NCBI RefSeq assembly: GCF_029873635.1
Contig: NC_080428.1
Location: 66,433,101-66,497,100 of the forward strand
Direction of reading: 5' to 3'
DNA length: 64,000 bases
Source of the DNA: Malania oleifera
Taxonomy: Eukaryota; Streptophyta; Magnoliopsida; Santalales; Ximeniaceae
Below the pieces are notes generated by a model that saw nothing but the letters and a program-made list of their open reading frames with translations, searched no databases and was not told the origin of the DNA. Made by a program: the position numbers and the translations under genes. Below are positions 1 to 13,100 of this stretch, piece after piece. The first letter of the stretch is position 1. Each line of letters opens with the position of its first letter.

Positions 1-149
1 TTACCAAACACAAAGTTCATTAAAAATAAAATTTGAGATGTTTGCCAACTTAGAAAACAAATCAAGATAAGCTTTAAAAAGAAGAAACATACATCAACTA
101 GTAGACCCTTAGAACTTATGCTTCTCATAAAAATTTTAAATTATATCAA

Positions 150-345
150 ATGGATGTAAAAAGTGCATTTTTAAATGGTTATATTAATGAAGAAGTTTAT
201 GTGGAACAACCTCCTGGTTTTGAGGACATAACGCATCCTAATTATGTATTTAGATTAACTAAAGCATTGTATGGATTAAAACAAGTTCCTAGAGCTTGGT
301 ATGAAAGACTAAGCAAATTCTTACTAGAAAATGGCTTCTCAAGCG
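150..345 (+). pseudogene. Ty1/copia reverse transcriptase fragment
   Basis: About 64 residues of copia reverse transcriptase can be read, including the DVKSAFLNG block and [14 protein letters not shown]. The similarity stops near 345 and the frame runs into unrelated sequence. No LTR, integrase or RNase H is next to it, so this is a dead fragment. The family call is sure; the element it came from is unknown. Confidence 0.85.
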
Positions 346-459
346 GAAGTGGAGTTTCGAATTTCTGTGATAAGGAGTCAAAATTGGGATGTAGATTATG
401 TATCTTGTCTTGCTACCTTTTCTTTTTTTTCTTTGACAGATTCAAATGTCACTAGGTTT

Positions 460-1540
460 TGACATATGAGTCTAGGAAATATAAATGAAAAAGGACTAAC
501 TGTGTTGGATAGGGAGGTTTTTATATGGCCATACTACATCTAAGGTAGACTTCTCGGAGCATTGTGTATTTTGGAAGCAAAAAATAGTTTTCCTTTAGTA
601 AATTAGTTTATAGGGAGGACTAAAGATACTTTGATTACCTTCATTCAGACCTTTGGTTCAATGCACACCCATGTAAAGGTCGTTGATAAACTTCGAAATG
701 GATCTTAGAGCCACTACATGTTAAGCACGATGCATGATCAAGCAGGTTGCTCCACTCAAGATGGATAGTTGGATATTTTTACTCTATTTTTTCCTTCCAT
801 TGATGGTTCCCATTAGTTAACAAGCTAGATACATTCTACTTTGAATTTTTCAAAAGCAGAGTAGATGCAGGTTCTTGAATGTGAATAGGAAGAAATGCTG
901 CATATGAGTAATGGGATGTAGTGGAGATTTCTAGTAGAGGAGAACAAGGCGATCCTTAGAGCCCAAGTGTCAGGTGGTCGTAGGATTACATAGAGATCAC
1001 TAGGGTTTTTATATAGAAGCTCTAGGTTAGAGAGAGAAAGCCTTTGATCAGAATAAGAGCTAAGAGGCCTCCCTTATGGGATAAGAACAAGATATTTAGT
1101 CTTAGCTAGTGATAAGGCTACTAACCAACAAAAGGGGGTCATGATTTTGCATGAAGATTCGACCAATAGGAGAAAAATGAAAATAACTAGGAAATGCCAT
1201 GTGTTGCAATCGACAGTTAAGCTAGCCTAGGAAGTGTTAACGAGGTTGAGCCACTCTTAAGGACCTTGGTTTAAGCCCATCAAGTCAAATCTCTCTACAA
1301 CATCCCTGGACTTGAGATTGATTGGCATACCCTCGACATGTCTCGTGAATAGTCTTGAATATGCATGGAGGTTGTAGCCCCTACAAAAATTTGAGATTAA
1401 AAATCAATAAAACAAGAAATTAATGTTTGGTTGTGGACCACAGTAAAATTTTATTATGTAACTGGACCAAGATAAAAGGAAAAAAGGTATTTATGCAAAC
1501 TACATTGCAATTATTAGCAATTACCATGTAACGGTAACAG
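460..1540. other. No gene recognised
   Basis: No frame of useful length, no recognisable protein similarity and no clear repeat structure. It lies between a copia fragment and a TRIM, so decayed transposon sequence is the likeliest content, but I cannot show that. Confidence 0.4.
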
Positions 1541-1567
1541 TAGTGGCGTAATGGTTGTGACTTGTTG

Positions 1568-1790
1568 GTTTGATCCTCTTAGCTCTCTCTCCTCAATACC
1601 TAGGTTTTGAGGATGAGTACTCTAACTTGGTTTCAGAGCTGGGCCTTAGGTTGCTTGGCTCTTCCGTGGGTTGGACTCCTCGCTTCATTTCCCCCCACTG
1701 GCTCGAGGAGGGAGTGCTGGTGTGATCCTCTTTGCTCTCTTTCCTTAATACCTAGGTTTTGAGGATGAGTTCTCTAACTTGGTATCAGAG
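1568..1790 (+). mobile_element. TRIM-like LTR-PBS-LTR-PBS unit
   Basis: Two copies of an LTR end (an AGCTCTCTCTCC-like stretch, then CCTAGGTTTTGAGGATGAG) are each followed by a methionine-tRNA primer site: a mutated TGGTTTCAGAGC at 1628-1639 and TGGTATCAGAG at 1780-1790. Between them is a short non-coding spacer ending in a purine-rich tract (GAGGAGGGAG). This is the layout of a terminal-repeat retrotransposon in miniature. The second primer site leads into a copia gag remnant, so the TRIM and that copia element seem to share an LTR. The same family recurs at 33401-33680. Confidence 0.6.
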
Positions 1791-2160
1791 TAAGGTTAGG
1801 TTCCTTGTTTAAGGTCTGGGTTCTCAATTGAGTCGTATGCTTCGCACTCGCCATGTATGTTGAGCTTGTGCATCAGAAAGCTTTATTGGTAGTAGGTTGA
1901 GTCATATGCTCTGTGCTTGCCACTTTTAGTGGATCTTGTACGTCAAAAAACTGAGTCTACTTTTTTCTCGATACCTTCCAACGGCTTTTCCGGTGACTTT
2001 GGCAACTTTTCCAGCGACTCTGGCTACCTTTTTTAGTCGACTTTCGACAACTTTTCGATGACTTTCCTGGAAACTCTGGCGGCTTTTCGTTGACTCCGAT
2101 TACTTTCTTTGCTTTGTTGTGCTGCGTTGATACTTTTGCATCCTATTCCTCTTCTTTACA

Positions 2161-2778
2161 ATGGCTACCAAGGACGGTGATATGCCTATCAAGGACAGTA
2201 CATCCACCTCTTCTTCTCTGAACCTTCCATGTCTTGACTTATCTCTAGCTCATACTGCTCCTGCTCAGAAGGTCACTAGCATTCTTCTGAATGGCAGCAA
2301 CTTTCATGCCTGGGCACAATCCCTCCACTTATATCTTGGGGGCCGTGGCAAGGTTGAGTGGTTGTAATGATTGGAGCTTCGCCTTGCTAATACTAATCTG
2401 GCTCACCAACAATGGTCCATTAACAATTGTGTCGTCCTGGGTTGGATATTTGCTTCTATGGAAGACCGCCTCTATAGGATGTTCATGTTTCACGATACTG
2501 TTCATAGCCTTTGGTCTGCCTTGACCAAAATGTTCGCCCACACAAGGTTTGAGGCTCAGATTTTTTAGCTTTATTGGGAGCTCCACGAAGCCGCCCGAGC
2601 TTCTTTGGGTTTATCTGTGACTTACTTTTTCGGCTATCTCTAGTCTTGGTGGGAGGAGCTCGCCCAATATGAGCGTCTTTTTGAGTTTCCTATTGAGGCA
2701 GTAGCTATTGAGGCAAAGCGCTAGGATCGTCGGCATACCTATCAGTTCTTGATGAGTTTAAAACTCGAGTTCCATTGC
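2161..2778 (+). pseudogene. Copia gag pseudogene
   Basis: The frame begins with ATG at 2161 and encodes a copia gag N-terminus (...ILLNGSNFHAWAQSL...), continuing with a shift and several stops to about 2778 (...HQQWSINNCVVLGWIFASM..., ...LWSALTKMFA..., ...YQFLMSLKLEF). Several stops are TAG where glutamine is expected, consistent with CAG to TAG decay. No protease or pol follows. Upstream is the TRIM-like LTR and primer site that probably belonged to it. Confidence 0.75.
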
Positions 2779-3734
2779 GGACGTTACATAACGGGCAATG
2801 ATCACAACATCCATGAATTTATTTTTTGCATTAGCAAACTTCTAAAAAATGTACAAATTCACATATTTTGATCCCAAAATCCTAACACTAAAGCTTTAAA
2901 TGATTTTAGTAAATATTAATCTATTTAAATGTAACATATACTACAAGTCTACAAGTATTAGACGTCATGTTTGTCGCTTTAGTTGCTATTAGCAGGAACA
3001 AGCATGCATTTGCTAATTTTTTCACTATTTTATTGATTATGATTGAAATTCAAACTAAGAACTCACAAATATAAAGAAATATAAAATATAGAATGCCATC
3101 TTTTGTACTGTATTTAATGAATTTTTGTTATTCCAAAAAACAAAGTATAGAATGTCATATGTTAATCAAGGACAAAAATGCATAAAATATAACGCATTTT
3201 AGTCTCCAAACTAGGTGTAAGAAAAACCAAAAAATATAAAATAAAATAAAACAAAATTGAAAGAACTTAGAATAAAAATATATGTAGTTTAATGTGAGAA
3301 AAAATTGGGTTTATTTATGGTAATGTCTTGAATTCTTATGGCTCTCGCTCTCAAGGGTATAAATTTCCACTTGTTTCATTTACAAGCTAAATTTAAGCCA
3401 TTTGTGCATTAAAGCCTTGAGGTTTGAGTGATGTTCATAGGATATGCACAGTTTTCCTTTCATATGTATGAGGTTTGGTGTTTGTAGGGCTAAGGCTTGA
3501 GTGATGCATGATTTCTAATCTTCATTGTTCCTCCATTTGATTCATAATGAAATTTTCTCCTCCCTCACCCATTTATGTATGCTTCAAAGCCACTCTGAAT
3601 GAACCCTTGATTTTCTTTTGTTTTAATTCTTTGTTTGATTCACCTCTTTTGTAGTTGCGTTGTTTTGGAGTTTGTTCCTGATACCAGAGAATGATCATCA
3701 GTTTGTAGGATGTCTCTCTTTGGGGTATGCTACT
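2779..3734. other. No gene recognised
   Basis: AT-rich sequence without a credible reading frame, RNA gene or clear repeat. It may contain unseen first-exon sequence of the helicase gene downstream, but I found no match to the expected start. Confidence 0.4.
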
Positions 3735-3930
3735 CCAAGGTCTAAAATTTTGATTTTGACGCAAATTTCGAAGCTCAAAAAATGTGAAAATTTTATCGAA
3801 AATTTCGATTTTGATGTAAAATTCAATTTTGATTTGAAAAAATGATGGAAATCAAAAGTAAAGGATGAAATTCTTTTATGAAACTTTACAAGGAAAAAAC
3901 ATCTATTTTATGTATGAGGTGAAAAAGTTG

Positions 3931-5502
3931 TGAAAACTAAGGTGTAGTCCCAAGAGGGGGGTGAATTGGGTTTTAAAATTTCTTTTAAATTCTTTTTGTT
4001 TTTAGTGAAGTCTTAACCTTTTATTGATTTGTTCAATACACAACAAAAGCTTAAGCCTTTTATTCAATCCATAACCACAACACAAATAAACAATCAATCA
4101 ACCACTCAAACCAATCAACCACAATATAAGTAACCAATCAATATATGCTTTGCAATTCTTTTGTCAATTCTCAGCTTTTCAAGAATTCAAGATATTTAGT
4201 TGTATGCAGCCCTGTGTGTATGGTTATTTGATTCAAGCCCTGTAGTGAATGTAATTGGCCTTTCAATTAATCAATATAACATCCACACTCTTTCCAAAAT
4301 TCAGAATTCAAATAAACCTTTAGTTAATAGGTTTTGGGTTGTTAACCAATCAATGTACTCCCTTATGGTTTCTACAAAGTATTGATCAACCAACGTACTC
4401 CCTTTCGGTTTCCGCAAGCCCAAAAACAAATTAAACTTCAGTTTATTTAATTTCCAAACCACGTAGTTTGTATGAATATGAAAATTAAATCATCCACACA
4501 GTTTATATGTTTTCTGAAAATTAAAGAGAGTGAGGGAAAGAGAGCGATAGTGGGATTTTTATGAGATTCGGCTTATCCCCAACCTACATCCTCGCCTTTG
4601 GCAAACCACCAAAGGATTCCACTAAACTAGTTCCTTTCTGGGTGAAACAAGACCGTTACAAGCGATACCCCACGCTCAAACACTCCTTCACTAGGCTAGA
4701 GCAACGCCTCTCCAAGCGATATCCCCTCGCTTGGTGCAACGATCCAAATAACCTTGAACCGTCAATATCTACAAGAAACAAATCAAATAGATGTACAAAG
4801 AATGCTCTCAGATAGAGCTAATTAGTACAATTGAAAAACTAATATACTTCAATTGAAAAACATCAAAGGAATGAAGCAAGAAGCTCAATATAAATATCAC
4901 CGGTTTGAGTGAGAGAGCTTTTGAAAGATTGTTCAATGCTTGTTATTGTTTGTGAAGATCATAAACCATGTATTTATAGACTTGAAATCCTTCTTAAATG
5001 TGCTGCCCGCTCAAGTTTACTTGGAGTGCCCCCCAAGTTTCCAAAAAGAATTGGGCTCAAGTTTACTTGGAGTGCCCCCCCAAGTTTCCTTGCTTTCTTT
5101 CTTTTGAAAAATATTTTCCAGGGTTTTAAAATAAAGTCTTAAAGTCCATTTAAATCCCCTAATGAGCTTCTTTTAATTCACAATGACATTTTTACCTTTG
5201 AAGTACTTACATGAAGATTTCCTAAAAATATAAAAACTTTTTGTTCTTTGAAAACTTCATGGTTATCTTTGAGTTTTGAATTCATTCCATCTTTAGCTGT
5301 CTTTGAGCTTTCCTTTTTGATCACTTCATGACACATCATACACCTTTGAGTTGTTGGTGATCTTTTGATAGTTCCTTCGAAGCTTTGTTGGTTTTTTCTT
5401 TTTGAGTTTCCTGAAACATCATTACTTGAACACACAATACATTAAACCTTTCCTTCATTTGTTACCATCAATACAAGAGGAGAAAGCCTTGTTAGGCTAA
5501 CA
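3931..5502 (-). mobile_element. Solo LTR, 1.57 kb, TSD AGTTG
   Basis: The insertion begins with TG and ends with CA and is flanked by perfect AGTTG duplications at 3926-3930 and 5503-5507. Near its left end is CCCAAGAGGGGGGTGAATTG, the same LTR-end signature as the 38431-46850 element, but the rest differs. A minus-strand TATA box (TATAAATA) lies at 4971-4979. No coding capacity or second LTR is present, so I read it as a solo LTR left by LTR-LTR recombination. Confidence 0.8.
5009..5088 (-). repeat. Duplicated inverted-repeat motif upstream of LTR TATA box
   Basis: Two 34-35 bp copies (5009-5042 and 5055-5088) contain CTCAAGTTTACTTGGAG followed by a C-run and CCAAGT, so ACTTGG can pair with CCAAGT in each copy. 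In the minus-strand direction of this LTR the array lies just upstream of the TATA box at 4971-4979, so it is in U3. Confidence 0.75.
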
Positions 5503-5695
5503 AGTTGTACTATAATATTTGTATCAAATATATTTGTAAGATAATGTGCATTAAAAATATTTAGTTAATACAAATGAAATTCATAAATAATTTAAATATC
5601 ATTTATTATACATTCAATGATAATTTACACATGAACGGTTAGATAAAATGTTACTGTCAGTTTATTTTTTCATATAATTTCAAAGGCCCTAATAT

Positions 5696-6308
5696 TTTCT
5701 TAAGTTATATGAGAGCAAATGAAGATATCAGGCTAGTAAGAATCTGTTAACAATCACCTTACAAATAAAGTAACCTATATCATACAAATTGTTCTACTGA
5801 TTTAGAGCATGTCTTAAAATTACAGAATAAAAACAACTCTCCATCAAAGAAGATATCTATTGAGAACATCTGAACAAATTGAACTGGAAATAGTAAAATC
5901 CTATAAAAATAAGAGAAAAGGTTGTTCACAAACAAAAATTAACAAAATTGAACTGGAAATAGGGAAATCCTATGAATATAACAGAAAATATTGTTCACAA
6001 AAAAAAAAAAAACTTTTGTTCATATCTTAGTCAATCTGTTCCCAAAACTAAACTAATCAATTTACTAGAAGTCACTGCATTATGTGCATCTGCTTCCAGA
6101 GTTCTAATTCATAGCTGATGTATTGTAACTATAATGCATTGCAACTCCATTCTTTGTTGTTCCTTTTATTTATTTTTTTGCACAATCTTTTTTTCCGCAT
6201 AATGAAACGTACATTACTAATGTATTTTAATCTGAAATAGATGTTTAAGATATTTTTAATGATTGATATAATTTACTTTGAAACTAACTCAAATTTAATT
6301 ATTTTTAG
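5696..6308. other. Probable intron or 5' flank of the helicase gene; 69-bp tandem duplication
   Basis: No coding sequence seen. A segment starting AAATTGAACTGGAAATAG at about 5876 is repeated in diverged form from about 5945 (to about 6006). The stretch ends at a good acceptor (ATTATTTTTAG) just before the first visible helicase exon at 6309. Confidence 0.5.
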
Positions 6309-9300
6309 GTGGAAAAGATCCCACGATCTTTTGAATCTTTGGAGCATTATTTTGATTCATATATTTTTCCTTTGTTGGAAGAAACACGCTCAGAGCTGTC
6401 ATCAAGTATGGAGGTTATATCTAGGGCTCCTTTTGCTGAAGTGGTCTCTTTTGTTGAGTGCAGATCACAAAGAACGCAACTCTATGATGTCAAGGTTGAT
6501 TCCTGGAAAAACAGGTTCAGTGTTAGTGGCAAGGAGCCCTACAGAACTCTGCCAGGAGATATTTTTGTCTTTGCAGATGTTAGACCTGAAACTATTTCTG
6601 ACTTATGTCGAGCGGGAAGGACATGGGCTTTTGCTTTGGTCACTAAAATCACAGAGGATGAGGATGAGGATGATGAGAATTTTAGTACATCTACTAATTT
6701 TAGAGTCAGGGCATCTAAAGCGACTGAAGTGGGAGATTTAATCCAGAAATCTTTGTTTGTGATATTCTTGATAAATATAACTACCTATAAAAGAATTTGG
6801 AATGCATTGCACATGTTTGGAAATTTGAAGATTATCAAGGAAGTGTTATGCACCAAGTCCGTGGTAAGAAATGCAAATAATTTCTTTCATAGCATTTTAT
6901 TTATTTCTTTTTTTTTTTTCCATTTTTTATGTGGCTAGAATTTCCATTGTTCAATTTTTGTTCAGTAGAAATAATGTTGTATTATTTGTTTATATTTGTG
7001 CTGGACGAGAACAGTCTGCTTGTAGATTTGATAGTATTTCATGAATTTGATCATGTTATGTTGGTGTGAACGTAAAGTTTTTCAATTTGGTTAATAATTT
7101 CTTTTGGATAAAGGTTAATAGAAAGCGTGATATGTGTTCTACGGAGTGTGATGGTATATGGCCTGGAACTCAGATATCATCTAAGCTGAATGAATCTCAA
7201 GTCAAGGCAGTTTTGGCTTCCCTTCATAATATACAATGCAGTCACAAGTCTTCTGTGGACCTCATATGGGGTCCTCCAGGAACAGGGAAAACCAAAACCA
7301 TCAGTATACTGCTCTTTTACCTTGTAAGAATGAACTGTAGAACCCTCATTTGCACCCCAACCAATGTTGCAATTACAGGAGTGGCTTCTCGTGTTCTGAT
7401 GCTGGTGAAAGAAACATTTGATGAATACTCTAGAAGAGATGCTTTGTTTTGTTGCATAGGGGACATCCTATTGTTTGGAAATAAGGAGCGTCTCAAAGTC
7501 AGTTCAGAGATTGAAGAGATACATTTGGATTACCGTGTTGATAGGCTTGTTGAGTGCTTGGGACCTTTGACGGGTTGGAGACACTGCTTCTCTTCCATGA
7601 TAGATTTTCTTAAAGATTGCGTTTCTTGCTACCATATTTTCTTAGAAAATGAATCGATCAAGGAGAAAGATAAATGCAATGAAAATGAGTGTCCTGGGGA
7701 GGAGGATAGATCCTTTCTCAAATTCACAAGAGATAGATACAAATCTGTTGCCTCACCACTCCAAAAATGTGTTAGGATTTTCTGCACTCACATACCCAGA
7801 AGTTACATTCTGGAGCATAATTTCCAAAATATGGTAGAACTTATTCACTTACTTGATGAGCTAGAAAATCTGCTGTTTCAAGACACACTGGTTTCGGAAG
7901 AGCTGGAGGAGTTGTTTTCATGCACAGATGTAGTTGAGGACTGTCATCCATCTCTGGTGGGTTTGTCCAACCTACTTTACACAAGAAGCCAATGTATTTC
8001 TGTTCTGGAAACTCTTCGTTGTTCTCTTGGAGACCTTTCCTTGCCACGTGCTTTGTGCAAGAGTTCAATAAAGAACTTTTGTTTACAGACAGCTTCCTTA
8101 ATTTTCTGCACTGCCTCAAGCTCATATAAGTTGCATTCAGTGGATATGGATATGTACCCACTGAAATTGTTAGTCATCGACGAAGCTGCACAGTTGAAAG
8201 AATGTGAGTCAACAATACCCCTACAGCTTCCGGGCATAAGTCATGCCATATTAGTTGGTGATGAATGCCAGCTGCCAGCGATGGTTAATAGCAATGTACA
8301 TTTTTATCTTTGCTGTTCTACTTTTTCCATGATCAAATAATTTCCCTCTTGGTGCCCTTTATCGAATTCCTTTTTTTTCTGATAAAAAAAAAAAAAAAAA
8401 AACCTATCTGTGTTTCCCTATTTATTTATTTTTCCTTATTTACAGTTTTGCTGAGAATATGGCATTCCACATTCGATATCTGTTCTTCCTTTTTGTAGGT
8501 GTCTATTGAAGCTGGGTTTGGAATAAGTTTGTTTGAAAGGTTGAGTTCATTAGGTCATACAAAGCACCTTCTCAATATGCAGTACAGAATGCACCCATCA
8601 ATCAGTTCCTTCCCGAATTCAAAGTTCTATCTCAGCCAGATTATGGATGCTGCAAATGTCAAAAGTCGAAGTTACGAGAAACAATACCTTCCAGGATTAA
8701 TGTTTGGTCCTTATTCTTTCATAAATATTTTTGGTGGAAAGGAAGAATTGGATATTGGACATAGCCTAAAAAATATGGTTGAGGTGGCTGTTGTGGCCAA
8801 AATAGTGCGGAACCTGCACAGAGGTATTGTTAAGTTGGGGTTTAGTTTTTGTATTATATATACATATATTTTTTTCTATTGATTCAATCTATTTGTATAC
8901 CTTATTAGTATATGTTCTTGGTTTATTTTTTGTATGGATAAAAATTGTCTTATTCCTGGTGGTATATTGTATTTATTTTTTGTAAAAGGGACTAATAGTC
9001 AGACAACTAAACTAGAACAATATGCTTGTTCTAAAACAGATATAGGCATGCAATATTGTACCTGCAAAGAAACTAATTTACCTAAAGGATTAAGCAGCTT
9101 GATTGCATGTGGAGAGAGACTTAAAAAAAAAAAAAACAAGGCAGCCTGGGGCACTATCCATTGTGTTCCGCCCCTTCCCCAGACCCTGCATATGCGGGAG
9201 CTTTGTTCACCAGGCTACCTTTTTTTTTTTTTTTCCTTTCCACATGCAATCGGGCTGCCTAATCCTTTAGGTGAAGTAGTTTCTTTGCAGGTAAAATATT

Positions 9301-10165
9301 GCATGCTTATATCTGTTTTAGAAGAAGCATATTGTGCTAGTTTAGTTGTCTAACTATTAGCCTCTTTTACAGTATCTTTAATTCAAACATGGATGAAGCT
9401 TTATTAGTCAAATTAAATCATCTGACTGTTACTCTATTCTTAGGTCTTCCTTATTTGTGGTTATATTATTTAAGTAAACTATATTATTTGTTTTTCTAAA
9501 AAATATTGAGGAGAAACATATATTGTTTCCATATGCCATTAGACCACTTTCTTGTGAGATTTAACATCCTACTTTTTTGAATTTATTTTGATCCAGCATG
9601 GAGTGGCTTGAAACAGAAGCTCAGCATTGGCGTAGTGTCACCTTATGCAGCTCAGGTTGTAGCAATTCAAGAGAAGTTTGGGCGGAAATATGAGAAACTT
9701 GATAACTTCGCAGTAAAAGTAAAGTCTATTGATGGCTTCCAAGGGGGAGAAGAAGATATAATAATAATATCTACTGTTAGATCTAATAGTAATGGATCAA
9801 TTGGGTTCCTTTCTGATGTTCGAAGAACTAATGTTGCTTTAACAAGAGCAAGGTATTACCTTCAATGGATTTTCTGTTAAACAAAATTGCTTTCCGATCT
9901 TGCATTTTGTGCATGGTGAATATCTATTGGTGTTTTCATTCTTTTTAGATACTGTCTTTGGGTTTTGGGAAATGAGCGAACCCTAGTTCCTAATGAATCT
10001 ATATGGCAAGAGTTAGTTCTTGATGCCAAGAGTCGTCAATGTTACTTCAATGCTGATGAAGATAAGGATATGGCAAAAGCCATATTAGAGGTCAAGAAAG
10101 AGTTTGATCAACTTGGTGATTTGCTTAATGGGGAAAGTGTACTTTTTAAAAAGGTTAGGTGGAAG
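6309..10165 (+). CDS. Exons for the SEN1/UPF1-like helicase module
   Basis: Exons 6309-6863, 7114-8295, 8499-8823, 9597-9852 and 9949-10165. The first encodes the N-terminal region typical of plant SEN1-like proteins ([12 protein letters not shown]..., RAPFAEV..., PGDIFVFAD). The second holds Walker A GPPGTGKT (7270-7293), DEAAQ (8179-8193) and [10 protein letters not shown]. The third has [17 protein letters not shown]. The fourth has [19 protein letters not shown] and VALTRAR, split by an intron before YCLWVLGNE. These are the ordered motifs of the AAA_11/AAA_12 pair in SEN1/UPF1-type SF1B helicases, enzymes usually acting on RNA or RNA:DNA hybrids. That role is known for the family, not shown here. 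Confidence 0.9.
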
Positions 10166-13100
10166 GTATGTAGCTTATATTAGTTGTCTTTCCTTACCAT
10201 GGATTTTTTCCACTTTGGCATTTTTCATTCTTACATTTTTCTCCGTTTGGACCGCATTTTCTCATATATGTTCTTTCAATGTTCCTTCTTATTTTTCACA
10301 TTATATTAACAGGTTCTTTTCAGTGATGATTTTAAGAAGTCATTTGGAAAACTACAATCTGTCCGTACTAAGACTTCAGTTATTAATCTTTTGCTAAAGC
10401 TTTCTAATGGTTGGCGGCCTAAAAAGAGAAATGTTGACACAGTTTGTGAATGCTCTTCATATATCTTGAAACAATTCAAGGTTGAAGGTTTGTATGTTGT
10501 TTGCTCCAATGACATAGCGAAGGAATTAAAATACATTCAAGTTTTGAAGGTCTGGGATATTTTGCCTTTGGATGATATTCCAAAATTGATTAAGCGTCTT
10601 GATTGCATATTCATAAAGTATACTGATGATTTCATCAATCGATGCAAAGCCAAATATCTTGAGGGGTATGCCCATTCTTATGCATTCTATTGAATCTTGT
10701 ACAATTCTCCTCATAGATTGAATACATTTTTCTCTTTAACTTTTATCTTATTTATTTACTTGGTTGTTTTGTTAGGGATTTGGAAGTTCCTAAGATGTGG
10801 CCAATCTCATTCGATATTGTCCGGTTCAAGGATCTTAGCAAGATTGAATCAGAGGCAAATTTGGGTGATGATGATTTCGATGGTAGAACTTATGTTGAGA
10901 ATTCGAAGGTGAATGAAAGCTTGTTGTTGATGAAATTCTATTCCTTATCCCCACCTGTTGTGAGTCACTTGCTCTCTGATCGTGATGTTCGAGAATTGGA
11001 GCTCCCATTTGAAGTAACTGACCAAGAAATGAAGATAATTCTTTTCCACAACAGCACCTTTATTCTTGGTCGGTCAGGGACGGGTAAAACTACAGTATTG
11101 ACCATGAAATTATTTCAAAATGAGCAACGGCACCATATAGCAATGGAAGGTGTTAGTGAAGACGAGAGCAGTAGCCCTTTGGATGCTGGACAAAACAAGA
11201 TTGAGGGTGTTGGAGAGAATAAAGGATCTGTTTTGCGCCAGCTTTTTGTGACAGTGAGTCCTAAATTATGTTATGCTGTCAAACAGCATGTTTCTGACTT
11301 GAAAAGGTGCGTAAATTAGAGAGTTAAATAAGACTGCAAAGTGTATGCCTGCTATTTCTATCTGCACTTCAATGGTCTATTTTCTGGTAAAATATTTTTT
11401 CTCAATTTCCTTTTGTAAGTTTCTTTCTGGGGCTGAGATAGGTTGGAAGCTAGTATTTTCTTAATTTCAATGTTTAAAATGCTTGGTAAAGATGATATGC
11501 CTGTCTTGGGACAAATAATAAAATGCTCGATATTTTAGCAGAATGTAATTTTTGAAGGATGATATTTATACCATCTCTCTGCAGGCAATTCAATGGCATC
11601 AGTTTAGAGGGTTAAACTTTATACATGAATACTGGTGGCTGGATGATATGAAAATTAATAAGTTACATGGTTATAGCAACTCACTAATAACTAATAAGAT
11701 ACATATCATACTCGGAGGAATAGCCATGTATATATATGTATGTATGTACATTCATATGTATGATAGGTCTTAAGCATACATAAGAGAGAATTCTTTCTGC
11801 TGTCTAATAAAAAATGTGAAACTGCTTGGATAGTGTACCTAATCTTCCTGTTCTTTGCATACTATGATTTCTAGAGCACTAAACACATGCTTGTTAACAG
11901 TGGTCCCCACTAAGCTTATTTTTCAAAATCTATCTAGAATATTCTCTTCTGCAATTTACGAATCATATTGGATTAGGTCATGTAAGGATTAGGTCATGTA
12001 AACATGAGCTTAAAATTCTATGAGCATCACTAAGAGAACTTCTACACTGTCACATTTGATGCAGTCGTGCTATCAGGCACGTTTGCAAGGCATTCCATGT
12101 ACCACTGCTGAAATTGCACAGCTGCGTGACTTGACAACATGATGACAAACAAATATCATATTTAATGGTTACAACAGTAATTCTGACAAGACAAATGCTA
12201 TTAGATCACTGTAGACACTCTCTGAAGAGCAGTATATTATATCATTCTTTAAAATTAATTACTTGATGTATAAAGTCCATAATTCTTTTGAATAAACAGA
12301 ACTTGTAATAAAACAAACTTGTAACATCAGTGTAAATTTGAATTATGTTATGTGAACATATGCAGGAATCAAAGAAGCTGGAAATTGTGTGATTCAAATT
12401 CTAAAAAAGGTCAAAATATTTTTTCTTGCCAACACCTTTTATTAGAAAGCTAGATTTTCTTCCCAGAGATCATATACTATTTTTAAAAGGTATTGTACAA
12501 GATAAACCACAGTTTTCTTATTGCATCAAATGTTAGTCCATTCAGTGTGGACTTCTTGTGGGCGTGTTGGCATTGCCTTTTTGCCTCCCTTGCAAAATGG
12601 TGACAGTTGCCAAGCTAGGGAAATTGCTTGAAGATTCACAATGAGAAAAAAATTGCTTGGGTAAGGCCAAGTTGCTTGTCACCATGGTCTTAAAATTTGA
12701 TTTCTACTCAAATTTTGAAGCTCCAAAAGTACAGAAATTTCAACGAAAATTTCAATTTTGATGTCAATTTCAATCTCGATTTGAAAAAATAACGGAAATT
12801 AGTAGTAAAGCATGAAATTCTTTGTGAAACTTTAGAAATGGTTAACAAACATAATAATATAAGTTTTAGGACTAATATTTTAAAAATTAAATACATCTAT
12901 GTTTTGTATGAGGTGGAAAATGTTGTGCCGGGCACCCCACTTGTGCCAAACACCAATACTATAACTATTGTTATTGAATATTTAAGAAAATTAAAGCAAT
13001 GCAGAAACTAATAATAAAGCAATAAAAAGAACAAGACAAGAAATTTACGAGATTCGGTATAGAATTACCTATGTCTTCGGGCGTTGATGATCAATCCACT

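Larger units (their letters stand above)
3735..5695. mobile_element. TIR-element fragment (family of 12684-18744), split by a solo LTR
   Basis: Bases 3735-3930 match the left end of the element at 12684 (GGTCTaAAATTTTGATTT start, repeated GAAATTTC-type words, then a GAGGTGaAAAAGTTGT stretch). Bases 5503-5695 resume the same family with TATTTGTAAGATAATGTGCA and the AAATGTTACTGT block. The right terminal repeat is missing, so this copy is truncated. The gap between the halves is exactly the insertion at 3931-5502. Confidence 0.65.

Noticed and set aside
4561-4815. 84-codon plus-strand ORF
   Set aside because: It lies in a solo LTR bounded by a perfect target duplication and reads against the LTR direction.
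8310-8498. 62-codon ORF between helicase exons
   Set aside because: It is intron sequence with a long A-run, bounded by a good donor at 8296 and acceptor at 8498.
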